From Streptomyces sp. NBC_01197 (GTDB taxonomy: Bacteria > Actinomycetota > Actinomycetes > Streptomycetales > Streptomycetaceae), in the NCBI RefSeq assembly GCF_036010505.1, contig NZ_CP108569.1:4827001-4891000 (forward strand): a stretch of DNA of 64,000 nucleotides. The letters run 5' to 3'. The position numbers were made by a program, and so were the translations under genes. The notes under the pieces were generated by a model, which was given only the letters and a program-made list of their open reading frames with translations, did not search any database and was not told where the DNA came from. Positions 43,272-53,545 of the stretch are shown one piece after another; position 1 is the stretch's first letter; every line of letters starts with the position of its first letter.

Positions 43272-44179
43272 CACGTCTCCAGTCCGCGCGGCCGCAGCAG
43301 CACTTCGGCGATCGACGCGAGCCAGTCCACCAGCAGCGCCAGCGCCACGGTCAGTACGGAGCCCAGGATCAGCACCGGCATCCGCTGGTTGGTGATCCCG
43401 GCGTTGATCAGGTCCCCGAGGCCGCCGCCCCCGCCGAACGTGGCCAGCGTCGCCGTGCCGACATTGAGCACCAGCGCCGTCCGCACCCCCGCCAGGATCA
43501 GCGGTACGGCCAGCGGCAGTTCCACCCGGAACAGCACGCCGGGCGCCGACATCCCGATGCCCCGCGCCGCGTCGATCAGGCCCGGGTCGGTGGCGCGCAG
43601 CCCCGCGATGGTGTTGCTGAGCACCGGCAGCACGGCGTAGACGGTGATACCGATCAGGGCCGGCTCCCGCCCCGTACCGAGCCCGATCACCAGCAGGGCG
43701 AGCAGGCCGATCGCGGGGGTCGCCTGGCCGATGTTGGCCAGCGCCACCACGTACGGCGAGGCCCTGCGCAGCGCGCTGCGGGTCAGCGCGATCCCCAGCG
43801 GGATCGCGATGATCAGCACGAAGAAGGTGGAGATGGCGGTGAGCTGGATGTGCTGCCACAGGGCCGTCCGGGTGGCGTTGTGGGCCAGCGAGTTCCGTGA
43901 GATCGAGTCCAGGTTCGTGTTGGTGATCCAGATCAGGGTGGCGCCCACCACGACGGCGAGCAGCACCGGCATGAAGAGCAGCTTGAGCCAGGTCAGCCGG
44001 CGCACCGGCGGCCCGGGTGGCCGCCGGGCGGCGGTCAGCCCCCGATCGGTCTCCTCGGCCCCGGCCTCGGCTCGTTCGTCCTGCTCGTTCTGCTCGGCCT
44101 GTTCGTCGCGGAACGCCAGCCCACGGACCTCGTGTTCGCCATCGGGCCGCTGCGGCGGGCGCCATCGGTCGGAGCTCAC
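43271..44179 (-). CDS. osmoprotectant ABC permease with long cytoplasmic head
   Basis: The protein has 302 residues. The first 60 are charged and low-complexity (EQAEQNEQDERAEAGAEE), unusual for the family. The permease core has about six helices and the EAA loop region DAARGIGMSAPGVLFRVELPLA, which contacts the ATPase. The GTG start overlaps the ATPase stop as GTGA. It pairs with the second permease at 45515 to form the channel. Confidence 0.88.
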   Translation of the reverse strand: MSSDRWRPPQRPDGEHEVRGLAFRDEQAEQNEQDERAEAGAEETDRGLTAARRPPGPPVRRLTWLKLLFMPVLLAVVVGATLIWITNTNLDSISRNSLAHNATRTALWQHIQLTAISTFFVLIIAIPLGIALTRSALRRASPYVVALANIGQATPAIGLLALLVIGLGTGREPALIGITVYAVLPVLSNTIAGLRATDPGLIDAARGIGMSAPGVLFRVELPLAVPLILAGVRTALVLNVGTATLATFGGGGGLGDLINAGITNQRMPVLILGSVLTVALALLVDWLASIAEVLLRPRGLET

Positions 44180-45522
44180 GACGGGTCCTCCCGTACGCCG
44201 GACACACCGCCGGTCACACCCTCCTGCGCCGCGTGGGTCTGCTGCGCCCGCAGATCCGCCAGGTCGTGCTGGTGCTCCAGTGCCGCGAGCCGGTCGGCCT
44301 CCAGCATCTCGTGCACCGAGTTCATCAGCGTCTCCATGGTGACCACACCGATGAACTCGCCCCGGCGGCCGGTCACCGCGGCCCGCCCGCCGCTGTCGGT
44401 CAGCACCGCCTCCAGCGCGTCGCGCAGCGTCGCGTCGCGGGTCACATGGTCGTGTACGAGCGTCCCGGCCCGCGCCAGCGAGCCGCGGGCCCGCGCCAGA
44501 TCGCCGCGCCGCAGCCACTTGTAGGGCCGGTTGTGCTTGTCGAGCAGCAGCACCTCGTTCGTACTGCCGGTGCGCAGCATCGTGAAGATGGACTCCAGCG
44601 GATCGTCGATCGTCGCCGTCGGGAAGTCGGCGATCTCCACCTCCCGTACCCGGGTCAGGTTCAGCCGCTTGAGCGCCGCCCCCGCCCCCACGAAACCCGA
44701 GACGAAGTCGTCGGACGGGTTGGTGAGGATCGCCTCGGGGGTGTCGAACTGGGCGATGTGCGACTGCTCGCGCAGCACCGCGATCCGGTCGCCGAGTTTG
44801 ATCGCCTCGTCGAAGTCGTGGGTGACGAAGACGATCGTCTTGTGCAGCTCCTGCTGGAGCCTGATCAGCTCGTCCTGGAGGTGGTCGCGGGTGATGGGGT
44901 CCACCGCGCCGAACGGCTCGTCCATCAGCAGCACCGGTGGATCGGCGGCCAACGCCCTTGCCACACCCACCCGTTGCTGCTGGCCGCCGGAGAGCTGGCG
45001 CGGATAGCGGCCGTGGTACTCGCGCGGGTCGAGCCCGACGAGATCGAGCATCTCCTCGACCCGGTCCTTCACCCGCTGCTTGGACCAGCCGATCATCTTC
45101 GGCACAAGGGCGATGTTGTCGGCGACCGTCATGTGCGGGAAGAGGCCGGACGACTGGATCGCGTAACCGACCTTGCGGCGCAGCTTCACCGGGTCGATGC
45201 CGGTGACGTCCTCGCCCCCGATCCTGATCACGCCGGACGAGGGCTCGATCAGCCGGTTGATCATCCGCAGGGTGGTGGACTTCCCGCACCCCGAAGGACC
45301 CACCAGGATCACGATCTCCCCGGCCGCGATGTCCATGCTGACGCTGTCCACGGCGGGCAACGGGGTGCCCGAGTAGTGCTTGCTGAGGTTCTCCAGCTGG
45401 ATGGTGGCGCCGGTGACGGCGTTCTGTGTCTCGGGCGTCCTGGCCGTCTCTGCTGCCGCCGCGGGCTGCCCGGCTCGCTCCGGCCCGGGCCCTGGACCTC
45501 CGTACGGTGCGTGATCAGTCAC
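44176..45522 (-). CDS. osmoprotectant ABC ATPase with CBS domains (ProV/OpuCA-like)
   Basis: The protein has 448 residues. Walker A is GPSGCGKST, the signature is LSGGQQQRVG, Walker B is VLLMDEPFGAVD, and the H-loop is TVFVTHD-like (KTIVFVTHDFDEA). A C-terminal CBS pair (about 300-420, with GRRGEFIGVVTMETLM) is the ionic-strength or c-di-AMP sensing module of this family. The start overlaps the preceding permease by 8 bases. The last 25 residues are unstructured. Confidence 0.93.
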   Translation of the reverse strand: MTDHAPYGGPGPGPERAGQPAAAAETARTPETQNAVTGATIQLENLSKHYSGTPLPAVDSVSMDIAAGEIVILVGPSGCGKSTTLRMINRLIEPSSGVIRIGGEDVTGIDPVKLRRKVGYAIQSSGLFPHMTVADNIALVPKMIGWSKQRVKDRVEEMLDLVGLDPREYHGRYPRQLSGGQQQRVGVARALAADPPVLLMDEPFGAVDPITRDHLQDELIRLQQELHKTIVFVTHDFDEAIKLGDRIAVLREQSHIAQFDTPEAILTNPSDDFVSGFVGAGAALKRLNLTRVREVEIADFPTATIDDPLESIFTMLRTGSTNEVLLLDKHNRPYKWLRRGDLARARGSLARAGTLVHDHVTRDATLRDALEAVLTDSGGRAAVTGRRGEFIGVVTMETLMNSVHEMLEADRLAALEHQHDLADLRAQQTHAAQEGVTGGVSGVREDPS

Positions 45523-46158
45523 GGATACCCCTCGAGATGGTCAGGCGTCCGATCAGGACGTACGCGGCGTCGAACAGCAGCGCCAGGATGATGATCCCGA
45601 GCGTTCCGGACAGCACCTCGTTGAGCGCGTTGGCGCTGCCGAGGCTGGAGATCCCGCGGAAGATCTGGTTGCCGAGGCCGGGGCCCGACGCGAAGGCGGC
45701 GATGGCGGCGATCCCCATCAGCATCTGCGTGGCGACCCGGATGCCGGTGAGAATCGGCGGCCAGGCCAGCGGCAGCTCCACCCGCAGCAGCCGGCTGATC
45801 CGGGACATCCCGATCCCGGTGGCCGCGTCCACCAGGTCCTCGTCCACCCCGCGCAGCCCGACGATGGTGTTGCGGACGATCGGCAGCAGCCCGTACAGCA
45901 CCAGGGCGATCATCGTCGGCGCGACACCGAGGCCCACGATCGGGATCAGCAGGCCGATCATGGCCAGCGAGGGGATGGTCAGGATCGACGAGGTCGTCGC
46001 GACGGAGACGTTGGCCGCCCACTCCCTGCGGTACGACAGAACGCCGATCAGCACCCCCACCGCTGTCGCGATGACCATCGCCTGGAACACGGCACTCGCG
46101 TGCTGGCCCGCGTCGGCCAGTAACTGCTGGTAGCGGTTGCCGAGGTAATCCCAGAAAT

Positions 46159-46162
<4 letters not shown>
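45515..46162 (-). CDS. osmoprotectant ABC permease
   Basis: The protein has 215 residues and about six helices. It begins MNFWDYLGNRYQQLL and contains the EAA loop VDAATGIGMSRISRLLRVELPLAW, with the GIGMS…ELPLAWP core. It lacks the head extension of its partner at 43271. The ATG overlaps the AsnC gene's stop as ATGA. Confidence 0.92.
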
Positions 46163-47959
<1,797 letters not shown>

Positions 47960-47961
<2 letters not shown>

Positions 47962-48000
47962 ATGTGGGCGGGAGCGGCGACGCCGCTCCCGCCCACATCC
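47960..48000. terminator. bidirectional terminator between hppD and the gas vesicle locus
   Basis: The 20 bases from 47960 are the exact complement of the 20 bases ending at 48000, separated by a single base; with loop closure, about 18 pairs form. It serves the convergent hppD and START-domain genes. Confidence 0.9.
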
Positions 48001-48007
48001 GGCCGCA

Positions 48008-48997
48008 TCAACGTTCGTCCTCTTCCTCGTTGTCTTCCTCGTCGTCTTCTTCGTACCCCTCTTCTTCACCCTCCTCGCCGTCTTCGCCCTCCTCTTCGTC
48101 CTCGTACTCCTCGTCACCCTCCTCCTCTTCCTCACCGTCCTCTTCTTCGTCGGTGCCTTCGTCCTGGTCCTCGTCGTCCTTCAGGCCCTCTTCGTGGCTG
48201 CGGACGACCTCCCCGTCGCGGATCTCACCGCGCCAGCCTTCTACTTCGTCGTCGTCCCCGGTGAGGGTGACGAACCGCTGGAAGTGCTTGAGGTCCAGCC
48301 GCAGTCGGCGTCCTTGCGCACGCCATATGTTGCCGGTCTTCTCGAAGAAGCCGGACGGTGTGTACTCGACGACTGCGATGACACGCGTCAGGCTGGGGGC
48401 CAGCTCGTGGAAGGTGATGGCGCCATGGGTCGTCCCCTTGCCGCCCTCGGACGTCCAGATGATGCGGTCATCCGGCACCTGCTCCTGCACGGTGGCCTTC
48501 CAACTGCGGTTGGAAAAAGCGATCTTGAGCTTCCAGTCGCTCTCGATCTCATCCGACGCCTTCACGCTGGTGACGCCCTTGGTGAAGGAGCTGAACTCCT
48601 CGATCTCGGCCCATCGGTCGTACACGGTGCGCAAGGGCTTGCCGACGTCTATGATCTCGATGATATTGGTGACCTTGACGTTACCGGACTTGCCGCCACC
48701 GCCGCCAAAGGCGCCCTTCACCGTATCCACGGCCTTGTCCTTCATTTCGCCGGCCTTCTCGCCCACGAAAGCCTTGACGGGATTCTCTCCGCCGATGACC
48801 CTTTTCCCGACGTCGAGGATATCCCCGCCGCCATCTCCATCGGAGTCTCCAAGGCCCTCAGCCAGATCCGAGAGTTTCCCCGTGGCTGATTCGACCAACC
48901 GCTCTCCCCGGGCCCCGAGATAGGCGGAAAGCTCGTCCTTGACCTTGTCGAGGGCGGACGGGCTCTTGTCCGCTGCGTCGTCCTCCTGCTTGGCCAT
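48008..48997 (-). CDS. gvpZ: START/SRPBCC gas vesicle-associated protein with acidic tail (GvpZ-like)
   Basis: The protein has 329 residues. An N-terminal helical segment (LSAYLGARGERLVESATGKL) precedes a polyketide-cyclase/START fold at about 105-250: NIIEIIDVGKPLRTVYDRWAEIEEF (key DRWAEIEEFSSF), DDRIIWTSEGGKGTTHGAI, and HFQRFVTL. The final 55 residues are almost only Asp and Glu. Cyclase-like SRPBCC proteins named GvpZ occur in Streptomyces gvp clusters. Here it is on the opposite strand to the main gvp run, five bases after the GvpY-like gene. A ligand-binding or surface role is possible; none is known. Confidence 0.75.
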   Translation of the reverse strand: MAKQEDDAADKSPSALDKVKDELSAYLGARGERLVESATGKLSDLAEGLGDSDGDGGGDILDVGKRVIGGENPVKAFVGEKAGEMKDKAVDTVKGAFGGGGGKSGNVKVTNIIEIIDVGKPLRTVYDRWAEIEEFSSFTKGVTSVKASDEIESDWKLKIAFSNRSWKATVQEQVPDDRIIWTSEGGKGTTHGAITFHELAPSLTRVIAVVEYTPSGFFEKTGNIWRAQGRRLRLDLKHFQRFVTLTGDDDEVEGWRGEIRDGEVVRSHEEGLKDDEDQDEGTDEEEDGEEEEEGDEEYEDEEEGEDGEEGEEEGYEEDDEEDNEEEDER

Positions 48998-49002
48998 GAG
49001 AG

Positions 49003-49653
49003 CTACCTCCTACGGCTGTTACGGCTCGAAGCCTTTTTGGCGGCAGCCTTCTTCGGCGGAGACTTCTTCGCCGCTGTCTTCTTCGCTGCTGTCTTCTTCG
49101 CTGGCTTTTTCTTGGCAGGCGGGGACGCGGACTTCTTGGCCGGTGCCTTTTTGGCGGGCGGCTTCTTCGCCGCCGACCGCTTCGCGGGACGACGACGGCG
49201 AGGCGGCTCTTCCTCTTCCTCCTCGTCCTCGCCCTCCTCCTCGCCTTCGTCCTCAGGTTCCCCTTCGTCTTCCTCGTCTTCCTCCTCTTCCTCTTCTGCC
49301 GCGTGCTGCTCGTCCTCGTCCTCGTCCTCGTCACCCGGCGGTTCCCGCAGAGCGTTGGTCCGCTGCTGGAGGGCGTCGGCGAGGGATTCGAGGCGGCGGT
49401 TGGCCGTTGCGGTCAGCGCCGTGCGTCCCGCATTCAGCACTTCACCGCGCGCTTGCTCTATCAGGGGTGCGACCTGCGGGCTCTCTGCCAGCTTGCGGAC
49501 GCACACGGTGACGATTTCGCGCGGATTCAGCGGCAGTTGCTGGCCGGCCACCACGGAGGCGACGCCGAGGGCCAGCTTCCCCTTCTTGGTCCGTCCCAGG
49601 ATGTATCCGGCCGCGACAGCGGCAGCGAGCGAAACTTTCTTACTGCTTTCCAT
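49003..49653 (-). CDS. gvpY: gas vesicle-associated GvpY-like protein with acidic and histone-like tails
   Basis: The protein has 216 residues. The first 110 form the conserved part: KKVSLAAAVAAGYILGRTKKGKLALGVASVVAGQQL (key AAAVAAGYILGRTKKGKLAL), then helices to NALREP. Residues about 112-150 are Glu/Asp-rich; 155-216 are Lys/Ala/Pro repeats (KKTAAKKTAAKKSPPKK) like histone H1. The symbol is from memory of streptomycete gvp gene naming. The opposite charges could let it self-associate or bind the neighbour's acidic tail. It is not a structural shell protein. Confidence 0.7.
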   Translation of the reverse strand: MESSKKVSLAAAVAAGYILGRTKKGKLALGVASVVAGQQLPLNPREIVTVCVRKLAESPQVAPLIEQARGEVLNAGRTALTATANRRLESLADALQQRTNALREPPGDEDEDEDEQHAAEEEEEEDEEDEGEPEDEGEEEGEDEEEEEEPPRRRRPAKRSAAKKPPAKKAPAKKSASPPAKKKPAKKTAAKKTAAKKSPPKKAAAKKASSRNSRRR

Positions 49654-49733
49654 GAGTGCCTCTCAGAGCGAGAGAAAAGCGGTCCGGGCACGCCCCGGCG
49701 GGGCCGGGCGCCTGTCTCCTTCTCCGGCACGGG

Positions 49734-50165
49734 TCAGCGGACCCGTGCGCCGCCACCGCGGTCCTCGTCCTCGTCCTCGTCCTCGTCCGAGCCGGCCAGG
49801 TGGACGTCGAGCACCTTGATGTTGATCTCGACGACTTCCAGGCCCGTCATCGTCTCCACCGCGTCCGTGACCCGGCTGCGTATCTCCTTTGCCGCGTCCG
49901 CGATGGGTTCGCCGTACTCCACGATGATTTCCAGGTCGATCGCGGCCTGCTTCTCGCCGACCTCGACCTTGATTCCCCTGCTCGGCGACGGCGACTTGGA
50001 GACCCGGTCGCGAACCGACCCCAGGGCCCGTGAGGTGCTGCCGCCCACGGCGTAGATTCCGTCGGTCTCGCGTACGGCGATACCCGCGATGGTCGCGACG
50101 ACCGTGTCGGCGATGGTGGTGGTGCCCCGTGTACCGGGGTCGGTGGTGCTTTCGGTGCTGGCCAT
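49734..50165 (-). CDS. Asp23/Gls24 family envelope stress protein
   Basis: The protein has 143 residues from ATG 50165. The Asp23 core is clear: TIADTVVATIAGIAVRETDGIYAVGG (key ATIAGIAVRETDGIYAV), AAIDLEIIVEYGEPIADAAKEIR and VVEINIKVLDV. It ends in an Asp/Glu-rich tail (GSDEDEDEDEDRGG), matching the acidic tails of its two downstream neighbours. Asp23 proteins attach to the membrane under stress in Firmicutes; the role in a gas vesicle locus is unexplained. It leads the leftward run Gls24-gvpY-gvpZ. Confidence 0.85.
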   Translation of the reverse strand: MASTESTTDPGTRGTTTIADTVVATIAGIAVRETDGIYAVGGSTSRALGSVRDRVSKSPSPSRGIKVEVGEKQAAIDLEIIVEYGEPIADAAKEIRSRVTDAVETMTGLEVVEINIKVLDVHLAGSDEDEDEDEDRGGGARVR

Positions 50166-50463
50166 CGGAGACCCTCCAGTCCGAAGAAGACTTTTGTCGG
50201 CGAGCGGCACCAGGATGCTCAGCGGAGGTCGGCCCCCGGCTGTTCCGCGCATCGTGCTGCGCATCTCTCCTTCCAATGTCCTCCCGCCTCCGGCATGCCG
50301 CCATTCGCGTGGTTTTCGACGGGTGCGCCGGACGCGGATATGCGGTGCGCCGGGCGGCGAATGCGCGGGATACAGCGGGTGAAAGACGTCGTTCCGTCCC
50401 GGTCGGCGCCGTCATCAGCCGTTCGGTCCACCCAGAATGCGTGATCGTCCGGCGGTCAACAGA
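50166..50463. other. divergent gas vesicle control region
   Basis: This 298-base gap separates leftward Gls24 from rightward gvpO. It contains GTGGTTTTCGACGG and GGATAT near 50311-50340, which could be a stress-sigma (sigma-B-like GTTT…GGATAT) promoter, but the spacing is not ideal. No coding frame is evident. Confidence 0.3.
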
Positions 50464-50796
50464 ATGACGGACATGGCAGAGCAGCGAACCCGGCAAAGCG
50501 GGACTTCCCAGTCCGCCGGCACCTCCTCGGGAAAGAAGCACGTAAAGGGAGCGGAAGAGGCTGCCGAGCGCGCCTGCGGGAGCCTGAACAGGCTGATCAA
50601 CCACCGTACTGAAGGCGTTTCCGCTGTCTCACGGACCGAGGACGGCTGGCATGTCGACGTGGATGTGCTGGAACTCCCGCGCATCCCGGATACGACCAGC
50701 ATTCTCGCTACATACGAAGTGGATCTCGATGAGGGCGGCTCCCTGGTGCAGTATCGCCGGGCCCGTCGCTATCGCCGCGGTCAGGCGGACACATGA
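50464..50796 (+). CDS. gvpO: gas vesicle protein GvpO
   Basis: The protein has 110 residues. The GvpO domain is GVSAVSRTEDGWHVDVDVLELPRIPDTTSILATYEV (key GWHVDVDVLELPRIPDT), preceded by a Lys/Ala helix and followed by RARRYRRGQ. GvpO is essential for vesicle formation in haloarchaea and may be regulatory. ATG 50464 (MTDMAEQ) is chosen; an internal ATG lies nine bases on. It overlaps gvpA by four bases (ATGA). Confidence 0.9.
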   Translation: MTDMAEQRTRQSGTSQSAGTSSGKKHVKGAEEAAERACGSLNRLINHRTEGVSAVSRTEDGWHVDVDVLELPRIPDTTSILATYEVDLDEGGSLVQYRRARRYRRGQADT

Positions 50797-51293
50797 GCGC
50801 CCGCGGCCCCTACGGAGAGACGGTCATCCCTTTGAGTACATACAGCGAGGAGGTCGTCCGCGTCCCGCGCGCCGGCAGCCTCTACGACGTCCTGGAACTC
50901 ATTCTCGACCGTGGCATGGTCATCGACATCTTTGTGCGTGTATCGCTGGTCGGCATCGAGATCCTGAAGATCGACGCCCGGATCGTGGTCGCCAGCGTCG
51001 ATACCTATCTGCGGTTCGCCGAGGCGTGCAACAGGCTCGACCTGGAGCACGACGTGACCAGCAGAACGGTCCCCGAGCTCTTCGGCGGCAGCATGTCCAA
51101 GAGCGCCGGCAAGGCAGGTGCGAAGAAGGCAGCGCACTCCGTGGGCGACAAGGTGAAGAAGGCCGTCGGCGCCGGCGATGACGACGGTGACGACGACGAG
51201 GAACGGGAGGAAGCCCCGCGCCGGCGCAAGGCATCCCATTCCAAGAGCAGCAGCGGCGGCGGACGTTCGCGCCGTCACGAGGAGGAGAGCTGA
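50793..51293 (+). CDS. gvpA: gas vesicle structural protein GvpA with long charged tail
   Basis: The protein has 166 residues. Residues 23-90 are the GvpA core: SLYDVLELILDRGMVIDIFVRVSLVGIEILKIDARIVVASVDTYL (key LILDRGMVIDIFVRVSLVGIE), the hydrophobic shell-forming strand pair. From about 100 the tail is Lys/Ala- then Asp/Glu- and Ser/Arg-rich. Classical GvpA is about 70 residues. The tail may be a filamentous-actinomycete adaptation that affects assembly. It overlaps gvpO and is followed four bases on by gvpF. Confidence 0.93.
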   Translation: MSARGPYGETVIPLSTYSEEVVRVPRAGSLYDVLELILDRGMVIDIFVRVSLVGIEILKIDARIVVASVDTYLRFAEACNRLDLEHDVTSRTVPELFGGSMSKSAGKAGAKKAAHSVGDKVKKAVGAGDDDGDDDEEREEAPRRRKASHSKSSSGGGRSRRHEEES

Positions 51294-51296
51294 CCG

Positions 51297-52037
51297 ATGG
51301 CCGCATCAGGCATCTATGTGTACGGCATCGTGGGCGGCTCACACCAGCTCCCCGCTGATGCCAGGGGCGTCGGCGAACCGCCCGCCGAGATCCGGCTGTT
51401 GCCGGCCGGGGATCTCGCCGTCGTGGTCAGCGAGACGTACCCGGAGCTCAGGGCCCGGCGCCGCGACCTGCTGGCACACCAGGACCTGCTCCTGGCGCTG
51501 GCCGAGACCGGGCCGGTGCTGCCGATGCGCTTCGGAATGGTCGCACCGGACGAGGCCACGGTGCTGGCCGACGTCGAAGCGCGCCGGAATGAGCACGCCG
51601 CGGTACTGGAACGGCTGGGCGGCCGCGTCGAGATGAACGTGAAGATCACGCCGGCGCAGGACGGTCTGGCGGCGCTGGTCCGGGAGGACCCCGTGGTCCG
51701 GAAGATCCGCGAGGAAACCCGCCGCAGGCCCGGTTACGAGGCCAACATCCGGCTGGGCGAGGCGGTGGCGGCCGGCCTCCGGCGCAGAGCAGCGGTGGCC
51801 GCGGCCCGGCTGCCGGTCGAGTTCACGGATGTCGCCGACGAGATGTGTCCGGGGCCGGAAGTCGAGGGCTGTGTACTCAACGCCTCGTTCCTCGTCCCGC
51901 GGGACAGCGAAGCGCTCTTCCGTACCGTCGCCGAGCGTTTCGCCGCGGCTCACCCGGACCGCCTCGAACTGCGGCTGACCGGGCCACTGCCCTGCTACAG
52001 CTTCGTAGGCCCGGTCCCCGCCCCGGCCACGGTCTGA
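51297..52037 (+). CDS. gvpF: gas vesicle protein GvpF
   Basis: The protein has 246 residues of the GvpL/GvpF family. IYVYGIVGGSHQLPADARGVG starts the N-terminal domain, followed by LPMRFGMVAPDE (conserved in F/L) and the C-terminal domain with VLNASFLVPRDSEALFRTV and LTGPLPCYSFVGP. GvpF in cyanobacteria binds GvpA at the inner face. It lacks the Pro-rich insert of the GvpL here. Second in the F-G-J-L order. Confidence 0.93.
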   Translation: MAASGIYVYGIVGGSHQLPADARGVGEPPAEIRLLPAGDLAVVVSETYPELRARRRDLLAHQDLLLALAETGPVLPMRFGMVAPDEATVLADVEARRNEHAAVLERLGGRVEMNVKITPAQDGLAALVREDPVVRKIREETRRRPGYEANIRLGEAVAAGLRRRAAVAAARLPVEFTDVADEMCPGPEVEGCVLNASFLVPRDSEALFRTVAERFAAAHPDRLELRLTGPLPCYSFVGPVPAPATV

Positions 52038-52038
52038 C

Positions 52039-52290
52039 ATGGGCCTGCTCTCAGGTGTCCTGCTCCTTCCGCTGGCGCCGGTACGGGGCGTGGTCTGGAT
52101 CTCCGACCGGCTCATCGACGCGGCCGAGCAGGAACTCCACGACCCAGGGGTGATCCGCGCCCAGCTCGCCGAACTCAACCGCTGCCTGGACGACGGCGAG
52201 ATCACCCTGGCCCAGTTCGAACGCGAGGAGGAGCGGCTGCTGGACCTCCTCGACCGGAAGCCGCTGGCGAGAGCAGGGGGATCACCGTGA
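52039..52290 (+). CDS. gvpG: gas vesicle protein GvpG
   Basis: The protein has 83 residues: SGVLLLPLAPVRGVVWISDRLIDAAEQELHD and LNRCLDDGEITLAQFEREEERLLDLLDR (keys APVRGVVWISDRLI and GEITLAQFEREEERLL), the GvpG helical pattern. It begins one base after gvpF and overlaps gvpJ by four bases. Confidence 0.93.
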   Translation: MGLLSGVLLLPLAPVRGVVWISDRLIDAAEQELHDPGVIRAQLAELNRCLDDGEITLAQFEREEERLLDLLDRKPLARAGGSP

Positions 52291-52640
52291 CAGAAGTCGA
52301 CAGTTGGGGCTCGGCACCCCCGTCGCACGCACCCGCGACGGCCAACCTGGCCGAGATCCTCGAACGCGTCCTTGACAAGGGCATCGTCATCGCGGGCGAC
52401 ATCAAGATCGATCTGCTCGACATCGAACTCCTGACCATCCGGCTGCGCCTGTTCATCTCGTCCGTGGAGACGGCGAAGAAGGCCGGTATCGACTGGTGGG
52501 AGACCGACCCCGCCCTCTCCTCCCGGGCCGCGCACGACGCCCTGGCCGAGGAGAACAAGAAGCTGCGTGAACGCCTTGAGGCGCTGGAGGGCGACGACGC
52601 TGGGGAATCGGGTCGCCCGAGGGAGGTACGCCGCCGATGA
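52287..52640 (+). CDS. gvpJ: gas vesicle protein GvpJ
   Basis: The protein has 117 residues of the GvpA/J type: NLAEILERVLDKGIVIAGDIKIDLLDIELLTIRLRLFISSVETAKKAG (key VLDKGIVIAGDIKIDLLDIE). The C-terminal helix WWETDPALSSRAAHDALAEENKKL (key ENKKLRERLEALEG) is coiled-coil-like. Minor tip/nucleation component. It overlaps both neighbours. Confidence 0.92.
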   Translation: MTEVDSWGSAPPSHAPATANLAEILERVLDKGIVIAGDIKIDLLDIELLTIRLRLFISSVETAKKAGIDWWETDPALSSRAAHDALAEENKKLRERLEALEGDDAGESGRPREVRRR

Positions 52641-53545
52641 CGTCCACCCCGGAACACCCGCCGGCCCCGCGCCACCCGCTCGGTCAGGCCGACAGCCCCG
52701 GCGCCGCCCCGGCCACGTACGTCTTCGCCGTCTGCGGGCCGGACCGCCCCGCGCGGGTGGACCCCGCCCACGGACATCCCGGGGGCGGGCCGCTGCGCTT
52801 CCTGCCCGTGGGCTCGCTGCGGGCCGTGGTCCAGGACGTACCGGCGGAAGCCTTCTCGGAGGCCTCCCTGCGTGAGCGGCTCGCCGATCCCGCCGAACTC
52901 GAACGCTGTGCGCGGACCCACCACGACGTCGTCACCGCCGCCGCCACCGGGGGCCCCACTGTGCCGCTTCCCCTGGCGACGCTCTATCTCGGGGACGAGC
53001 GCGCCGCCGCCGCCCTCGGCGCGGAGCAGGAACGCTTCCGGGCGGCGCTCGACCGCATCGCGGGACGGGCCGAATGGGCCGTCAAGGTCTATCTGACGCA
53101 GTCCGGGGCGGGGGACGGGGCCGCTCACAGCGGGGATGGGGCCGCACCGTCCGAGACGCCCGCGCCGCCCGCGCCGCCCCCGCCGTCCGTGCCCGGGGAG
53201 GGCGCGGGCCGTGCGTACCTGAACCGGCTGCGCGGCATCCGCCGGCTGCGCGAGGAGCGCCAGGATCACGCCTTGGCCGCAGCCGAGCAGGTGGACGCCG
53301 CCGTACGGGAGTTGGCGGTCGGCTCGGTCCGACGCCGTCCGCACGGCCCCGAGGCGACCGGCGAAGGCCGCGCCCAGGTCATGAACGCCGCCTATCTGAT
53401 CGCTCAGGAAAGGAGCGAGGAGTTGGCAACCACGCTGGGGCTGCTCCGCGGCTCTCCGGGTTTCCACGGCATCGACATCGAGATCTCGGGCCCCTGGGCC
53501 CCGTACTCGTTCACGGACGGAGCGAACCTTGCCGGGCACCCGTAG
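52637..53545 (+). CDS. gvpL: gas vesicle protein GvpL
   Basis: The protein has 302 residues of the GvpL/F family. TYVFAVCGPDRPARVDPAHG and ALYLGDERAAAALGAEQERFRAAL precede VMNAAYLIAQERSEELATTLGLL and ISGPWAPYSFTDG (the family's closing motif). An insert of about 30 Pro/Ala/Ser/Gly residues (about 155-185, PAPPAPPPPSVPGEG) separates the domains. It is longer than the GvpF at 51297. It starts in the gvpJ stop and overlaps gvpS by 17 bases. Confidence 0.92.
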   Translation: MTSTPEHPPAPRHPLGQADSPGAAPATYVFAVCGPDRPARVDPAHGHPGGGPLRFLPVGSLRAVVQDVPAEAFSEASLRERLADPAELERCARTHHDVVTAAATGGPTVPLPLATLYLGDERAAAALGAEQERFRAALDRIAGRAEWAVKVYLTQSGAGDGAAHSGDGAAPSETPAPPAPPPPSVPGEGAGRAYLNRLRGIRRLREERQDHALAAAEQVDAAVRELAVGSVRRRPHGPEATGEGRAQVMNAAYLIAQERSEELATTLGLLRGSPGFHGIDIEISGPWAPYSFTDGANLAGHP

